DNA of 10,533 nt from Oscillospiraceae bacterium (GTDB taxonomy: Bacteria > Bacillota > Clostridia > Oscillospirales > Oscillospiraceae): positions 1 through 10,533 of the forward strand of contig CADCLH010000053.1 in NCBI GenBank assembly GCA_902802215.1, given 5' to 3'. The position numbers and the translations under genes are program-made. Position 1 is the first letter of the stretch. The number at the start of each line of letters is the position of its first letter. Shown piece after piece: positions 7,073-10,533 of the stretch. A model generated the notes under the pieces. That model searched no databases. It had not been told where the DNA came from and was given only the letters and a program-made list of their open reading frames with translations.

Positions 7073-7789
7073 TCACGGGTAGAGCTCGAGGCGCTCGCTC
7101 AGGCAGAAGTAGGTATTGCCGAGACGGCGGTCGGCGTACATGGTGAAAAGCTCGCCCTGGATGCTGTCGGACTGGAAGACCACGGCGGGCACCATGCGCC
7201 GCTCCCCCTGAAGCAGGCGCAGGGCCGCGTCCACGCAGGGCCTGCGCGGCGCGAGCGAGGCGAAGCGCGCGGTGTTCACCACATTATACTGTCCGCGCTG
7301 GTAGACCACCTCCCGCAGCGTGTCGGGGAACTCCGGCGAGGCCACGCGGTTGAGCACCACCTCGCCCACGCACAGGCGGAAATCGTCCGGCAGCCAGTCG
7401 CTCCCGGCCTCGCAGTCGATCACCCGCGCCAGCAGATAGAGGTCGTCGAACGCGATCTCCTCCCCGCCGCACCCGGCGGCGAGGGCCGCGGCGCGGCATT
7501 CCTCCGCCGCACGTCCGGCCGCGGCGTCTCCCGCGGCGGCGGCCTCCGCCATCTCCTCGAGATAATACGACGCGAGATCCACCTCGTAGGACAGGCTGTT
7601 TTCGTCCAGCAGGCGGCAGAGGGCGTTCTTCTCCGGGGGCGGCGCGGGGACGGGCTCGATTTTCGGCAGCTCCGGCAGATACGCCTCCGGCGGGAGCTCC
7701 TCCGGCTCCGCGTCCTCCTCCGCGAAGGCGCGCGGCGACAGCGAAAGCAGCAGAAGCAGCGCTGTGAACAGGGACAGAATATTTTTCAT
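7073..7789 (-). CDS. Secreted cell-wall hydrolase, SleB-like (Hydrolase_2 domain)
   Basis: A protein of 238 residues with an N-terminal signal peptide (MKNILSLFTALLLL..., likely cut after AFA at 23), an acidic and proline-rich linker (24-54), an alanine-rich helical stretch (about 75-108) and a C-terminal hydrolase domain (about 115-238). The domain shows LLARVIDCEAG, with E127 as expected catalytic glutamate, then VGEVVLNRV and PEFPDTLREVVYQRGQY, the pattern of SleB/CwlJ-type peptidoglycan lytic enzymes. It acts outside the membrane on the cell wall. There is no SleB N-terminal peptidoglycan-binding domain, so a role in vegetative wall turnover is as likely as spore germination. The start at 7789 is preferred over an in-frame ATG at 7810 because GGGAGG lies 7 nt before it; the upstream ATG falls in a hairpin loop without its own binding site. 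CEAG has a cysteine where many homologues have alanine. Confidence 0.88.
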   Translation of the reverse strand: MKNILSLFTALLLLLSLSPRAFAEEDAEPEELPPEAYLPELPKIEPVPAPPPEKNALCRLLDENSLSYEVDLASYYLEEMAEAAAAGDAAAGRAAEECRAAALAAGCGGEEIAFDDLYLLARVIDCEAGSDWLPDDFRLCVGEVVLNRVASPEFPDTLREVVYQRGQYNVVNTARFASLAPRRPCVDAALRLLQGERRMVPAVVFQSDSIQGELFTMYADRRLGNTYFCLSERLELYP

Positions 7790-7796
7790 TTTTTCA

Positions 7797-7825
7797 CCTC
7801 CCACGGCCATTTTAGCCGTGGGAGG
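7797..7825 (-). promoter_or_regulatory. Hairpin that hides the ribosome binding site of the SleB-like gene
   Basis: A perfect 11-bp stem (7797-7807 with 7815-7825) with a 7-nt loop. In the minus-strand transcript the 5' arm begins CCUCCC and the 3' arm ends GGGAGG, which is the Shine-Dalgarno sequence 7 nt before the ATG at 7789. No U-run follows on either strand, so this is not a normal terminator. It fits translational control by occlusion of the binding site, provided transcription starts upstream of 7825. Confidence 0.65.
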
Positions 7826-7857
7826 GAGCGGATTTTGTCAGACCCTGCGGGGAAATG

Positions 7858-7893
7858 AAAAAAGGACGCAGACGCATGCTTTATGCGTCTGCG
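7858..7893 (-). terminator. Intrinsic terminator of the LysR-type regulator gene
   Basis: A perfect 11-bp stem (7867-7877 with 7883-7893, arm CGCAGACGCAT) with a 5-nt loop. On the minus strand it is followed by TCC and then six T (7863-7858). It lies about 50 bp after the TAG of the LysR-type gene and before the SleB-like gene, and so separates the two minus-strand genes. Confidence 0.88.
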
Positions 7894-7945
7894 GAGGATT
7901 CTTTAAAATATACGGCAACAGCGGGCGGGTGGATGACAGCCGCGC

Positions 7946-8821
7946 CTACGACAGCTCGGTCACGTAGCGCACGACGTAGTCGGCAAAGCGCCGGGTGGCG
8001 GGACCCGCCCGCTGCCCCGCCGCGATGGCCAGGCCGATCGTGCGCTTCGCCTCCGGGATCAGCGGCAGGATCTGCAGCGCGTCGTGGCGGCCCTTGAGCA
8101 GCAGCTCGGGCATGATGCTGATGCCGAGGCCCTGCTCGACCATGGCGATGACCGCGTAGTCGTCCTTGGTGTAAAAGCGCACGTTCGGCTTGACGCCCGC
8201 CGCCTCGAGCGCGCGCCGCGCGTCGTGGTCAGAGCTTTGCAGCAGCGAGATGAAGGGCTCGGTCTCGCACTCGACCAGCGGGAATTTCGGGTAGTTCTCG
8301 AAACGGCTGTGCAGGGGCAGGATGGCCAGCAGCCTGTCCTCCATCAGCGGGATGCACTCGCAGTCGACGCCCGCGGGCAGGGCCACGAAGCCCACGTCCA
8401 CGCTGCCGTCCGAGAGCCACTGCTCGACGTCGTGGTAGTCGCCGTTCAAGAGCTTGAAGTCCACATGCGGGTAGTCCTGCTGGAACTCCTTCAGCACCGG
8501 CGGCAGCCAGTGCACCGCGACCGAGGTGAAGGCCCCGATGCGCACGGTGCCGGACTCCAGCCCGCGGATCGACGAGGCCGTCTGCTCGAGCTGCTCGGCG
8601 GCGGCCAGAAGGCTGCGCACCGCGGGCAGCAGGCGCTCCCCCTCCCCGGTCAGCCGAACGCCCGCGCGGCTGCGCTTGAGCACCGAAAAGCCCAGCTCCC
8701 GTTCGAGACTGTCGATCGCGTGGCTGACGGCGGACTGGGTGCAGCCCAGCTCCCCCGCCGCGCGGGTCAGGCTCCCGCAGTCCACCACGCTCATCATTGC
8801 GCGGAGCTTCTCCAGATTCAT
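7946..8821 (-). CDS. LysR-type transcriptional regulator
   Basis: A protein of 291 residues, typical length for the family. Residues 1-60 form the winged helix-turn-helix: GSLTRAAGELGCTQSAVSHA at 16-35, then LERELGFSVLKRSRAGVRLTGEG. A linker helix (about 60-88) leads to the periplasmic-binding-protein-like effector domain (about 90-291), with GTVRIGAF at 91-98, DVGFVALPA at 142-150 and GLGISIMPELLL at 231-242. It probably acts as a cytoplasmic tetramer that senses a small molecule. ATG start with AAGGGTG (8829-8835) 7 nt upstream. It is divergent from the PutP-type symporter gene, the usual layout in which a LysR-type protein controls itself and the neighbour, so the effector may be an amino acid such as proline or a product of it. 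It could also act on the M20 cluster about 2 kb away; nothing in the sequence shows that. Confidence 0.94.
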   Translation of the reverse strand: MNLEKLRAMMSVVDCGSLTRAAGELGCTQSAVSHAIDSLERELGFSVLKRSRAGVRLTGEGERLLPAVRSLLAAAEQLEQTASSIRGLESGTVRIGAFTSVAVHWLPPVLKEFQQDYPHVDFKLLNGDYHDVEQWLSDGSVDVGFVALPAGVDCECIPLMEDRLLAILPLHSRFENYPKFPLVECETEPFISLLQSSDHDARRALEAAGVKPNVRFYTKDDYAVIAMVEQGLGISIMPELLLKGRHDALQILPLIPEAKRTIGLAIAAGQRAGPATRRFADYVVRYVTELS

Positions 8822-8838
8822 GCGCTCTCACCCTTTAC

Positions 8839-8864
8839 ATGAATTAATTTCATCTTAACATGAA
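8839..8864. promoter_or_regulatory. Candidate LysR operator, alternating ATGAA/TTCAT half-sites
   Basis: Half-sites alternate: ATGAA (8839-8843), TTCAT (8849-8853), ATGAA (8860-8864), with a further TTCAT at 8890-8894. The first pair makes a symmetric 15-bp site containing the T-N11-A signature of LysR-type binding sites (T at 8840, A at 8852). The second pair is a 5-6-5 palindrome. The site lies 18 bp upstream of the regulator's start and overlaps the region where its promoter must be, as expected for autoregulation. Confidence 0.5.
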
Positions 8865-8933
8865 CAAGATTATCTTTATTCCTAGTATATTCATTTTTTG
8901 CGCGATTTCAAGCAATTTTTTCTGTCTTTGTCC

Positions 8934-8962
8934 TTGCGCCGCGGACAGACCGGGGGTATCAT
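8934..8962 (+). promoter_or_regulatory. Candidate promoter of the PutP-type symporter gene
   Basis: TTGCGC (8934-8939) is followed after 17 bp by TATCAT (8957-8962). The -35 box is weak (three of six), which is common for activated promoters, and the -10 box matches five of six. Start would be near 8969, with a leader of about 25 nt. An alternative -10 box, TATATT at 8886-8891, has no good -35 but would place the LysR half-sites about 35-60 bp upstream of its start, the more usual geometry. The sequence does not decide between them. Confidence 0.35.
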
Positions 8963-8993
8963 CCAGACATTCCCGGAAAGAGAGGACCTTCCC

Positions 8994-10517
8994 ATGACTG
9001 CAAACACGATCTGCATTCTTCTTGCCATCATCGTCTATCTGGTCGGCATGCTGGCCATCGGCATCAAGTACTCCAACAACAAGACCTCCGAGGACTTCTA
9101 CCTCGGCGGCCGCAAGCTCGGCCCCATCGTGACCGCGATGAGCACCGAGGCCTCCGACATGAGCGCCTACCTGCTGATGGGCGTGCCCGGTCTGGCTCTG
9201 TTCTGCGGCGTCGCGGAGGCGAGCTGGACGGCCATCGGCCTGTCGATCGGCACCTGGCTCAACTGGCTGCTCGTCGCCAGACGGCTGCGCCGCTACTCGG
9301 CGAAGACGCGCTCGATCACCGTGCCGGACTTTCTGGCGGCGCGTTTTCGCGACAACACCAAGCTCATCGAGATCCTGGGCGCGCTGACCATCATCATCTT
9401 CTTCGTGCCCTACACGGCCTCGGGCTTCGCCGCCTGCGGCAAGCTGTTCAACAGCCTCTTCGGCTTTGACTACATGCCCGCCATGATCATCTCCGCGGCG
9501 GTCATCGTGGCCTACTGCGCGCTCGGCGGCTTCATGGCCGCCTCGGTCACGAGCCTGATCCAGTCCATCGTCATGACCTTCGCGCTGATCGTCGTGCTGT
9601 TCTTCGGCATCAGCAAGGCCGGCGGCTGGGACGCCGTCGTGGCCAACGCCCGGACCGTCCCCGGCTACCTCGACCTCTTCGCCAGCACCGATATCAAGAG
9701 CACTTCCGCATCTCCCTACACCTTCGTGATGATCGTCTCGACCCTGGCCTGGGGTCTCGGCTACTTCGGCATGCCCCACATCCTGACCCACTTCATGGCG
9801 GTCGACGACGAGGAGAAGCTCTCGCTCTCCCGCCGCGTCGGCTCCATCTGGTGCGTGGTCTCCCTGGGCGTCGCCGTCGTCATCGGCATCGTGGGCTTCG
9901 CCATGGTCAAGGCCGGCGCGCTCGCCATGCCCGAGACCGAGTCCGTCGCCGAGAACATGATCGTCAACGTGGCGCACATCATCTCCGAGCACGGCGCCCT
10001 CGCGGCCATCGTGGCCGGCCTCATCCTCGCCGGCATCCTCGCTGCGACGATGTCCACCGCCGACGCCCAGCTGCTGGCCGCGGCCTCCGGCGTGACCCAC
10101 AACCTGATCGGCGACGTCTTCGGCGTCAAGCTCGACGACAAGAAGAACATGCTCTTCGCCCGCCTCACGGTCGTGGGCGTGGCGATCCTCGGCGTGATCT
10201 TCGCCGCCGACCCCTCGAGCTCCATCTTCCGCGTGGTGTCCTTCGCCTGGGCCGGCTTCGGCGCGACCTTCGGCCCCGTGATGCTCTTCGCCCTGTTCTG
10301 GAAGCGCTGCAACAAGCAGGGCGCGATCGCCGGCATGTTCTCCGGCATGATCATGATCTTCGTGTGGAAGTATCTGGTCCGTCCCCTCGGCGGCGCGTTC
10401 AACATCTACGAGCTGCTGCCCGCCTTCGTGGTGTCCAGCATCCTCATCGTGGTCGTCTCCCTCTGCACCCCCGCCCCCGACAAGGAGATCGTCGCGGAGT
10501 TCGAGAGCGTCGCGTAA
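8994..10517 (+). CDS. putP: Sodium/proline symporter, PutP type (SSS family)
   Basis: A protein of 507 residues with about 13 hydrophobic segments, as in the sodium:solute symporter family; it imports proline with sodium across the cytoplasmic membrane. Residues known to matter in E. coli PutP are kept: D55 and S57 in SDMSAYLLMG fall at the same numbers, S354-T355 in ATMSTADAQLL match the second sodium-site pair, and LAWGLGYFGMPH (251-262) carries the Trp, Tyr and Pro tied to proline binding (here W253, Y257, P261). The start is the ATG at 8994, with GAGGA (8982-8986) 7 nt upstream; an in-frame ATG at 8898 would add 32 polar residues unlike the family. The C-terminal tail (EIVAEFESVA) is short and acidic. 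It is divergent from the LysR-type gene, which probably controls it. Proline is the most likely substrate; a related amino acid is possible. Confidence 0.93.
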   Translation: MTANTICILLAIIVYLVGMLAIGIKYSNNKTSEDFYLGGRKLGPIVTAMSTEASDMSAYLLMGVPGLALFCGVAEASWTAIGLSIGTWLNWLLVARRLRRYSAKTRSITVPDFLAARFRDNTKLIEILGALTIIIFFVPYTASGFAACGKLFNSLFGFDYMPAMIISAAVIVAYCALGGFMAASVTSLIQSIVMTFALIVVLFFGISKAGGWDAVVANARTVPGYLDLFASTDIKSTSASPYTFVMIVSTLAWGLGYFGMPHILTHFMAVDDEEKLSLSRRVGSIWCVVSLGVAVVIGIVGFAMVKAGALAMPETESVAENMIVNVAHIISEHGALAAIVAGLILAGILAATMSTADAQLLAAASGVTHNLIGDVFGVKLDDKKNMLFARLTVVGVAILGVIFAADPSSSIFRVVSFAWAGFGATFGPVMLFALFWKRCNKQGAIAGMFSGMIMIFVWKYLVRPLGGAFNIYELLPAFVVSSILIVVVSLCTPAPDKEIVAEFESVA

Positions 10518-10533
10518 ACCGCTTTCCCCACAA

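Noticed and set aside
7790..7810. An upstream in-frame ATG adding seven residues to the SleB-like protein
   Set aside because: It lies in the loop of a stable hairpin without a binding site, and the following GGGAGG serves the ATG at 7789, which begins a textbook signal peptide.
8898..8993. An upstream in-frame ATG that would lengthen the PutP-type protein by 32 residues
   Set aside because: The extension is polar and unlike PutP N termini, there is no binding site before 8898, and GAGGA sits correctly before 8994, which also puts D55 and S57 at the E. coli numbers.
8850..10100. A 416-codon minus-strand open frame opposite the PutP-type gene
   Set aside because: Low-complexity His/Asp/Gly/Arg-rich translation without a ribosome binding site; the plus strand holds a conserved symporter with family-specific residues.
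1..10533. CRISPR arrays, insertion sequences, phage genes, tRNA or rRNA
   Set aside because: No regularly spaced direct repeats, transposase or integrase frames, terminal repeats or RNA gene signatures were found; repeated stretches are conserved codons of the M20 paralogues.

Overview
The window looks like a GC-rich Clostridia-type bacterium, possibly an Oscillospiraceae-like gut anaerobe. The reasons are purine-rich AGGAGG-type ribosome binding sites placed 5-7 nt from the starts, ATG/GTG/TTG start use, hairpin terminators, a SleB-like cell-wall hydrolase and an iron-sulfur cysteine desulfidase-type enzyme. The taxon is inferred from style, not from a marker gene.

Layout. At the left edge is the 3' part of a plus-strand isochorismatase-fold cysteine hydrolase (1-579). 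It converges on a minus-strand cluster and shares a perfect 19-bp hairpin terminator with it (592-633). The cluster (6859 down to 643) is read leftward: a multi-pass permease of uncertain family with GltS-like features, an M20 amidohydrolase, a second M20 amidohydrolase, a CyuA/YhaM-type L-cysteine desulfidase, and a third M20 amidohydrolase. A near-consensus sigma-A promoter (6934-6962) lies in front of the permease, and its -35 box sits at the centre of a 37-bp inverted repeat. A hairpin at 4390-4420 splits the cluster into a promoter-proximal pair and a distal trio.

To the right are two more minus-strand genes: a secreted SleB-like hydrolase (7073-7789), whose ribosome binding site is buried in a perfect hairpin, and a LysR-type regulator (7946-8821) with its own terminator. 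The LysR gene is divergent from a plus-strand PutP-type sodium/proline symporter (8994-10517). The shared intergenic region carries alternating ATGAA/TTCAT half-sites that fit a LysR operator.

How it may work together. The five-gene cluster reads as an uptake-and-cleavage route. The permease would import an N-acylated, peptidic or conjugated amino acid, three related amidohydrolases would remove different acyl groups, and the desulfidase would split released cysteine into pyruvate, ammonia and sulfide. The enzyme classes are well supported. The substrate and the pathway are inference. The LysR-putP pair looks like a separate, locally controlled amino-acid uptake unit. No phage, transposon, CRISPR, tRNA or rRNA sequence was seen, and no stretch above 300 bases lacks a gene (the longest gap is 6860-7072).
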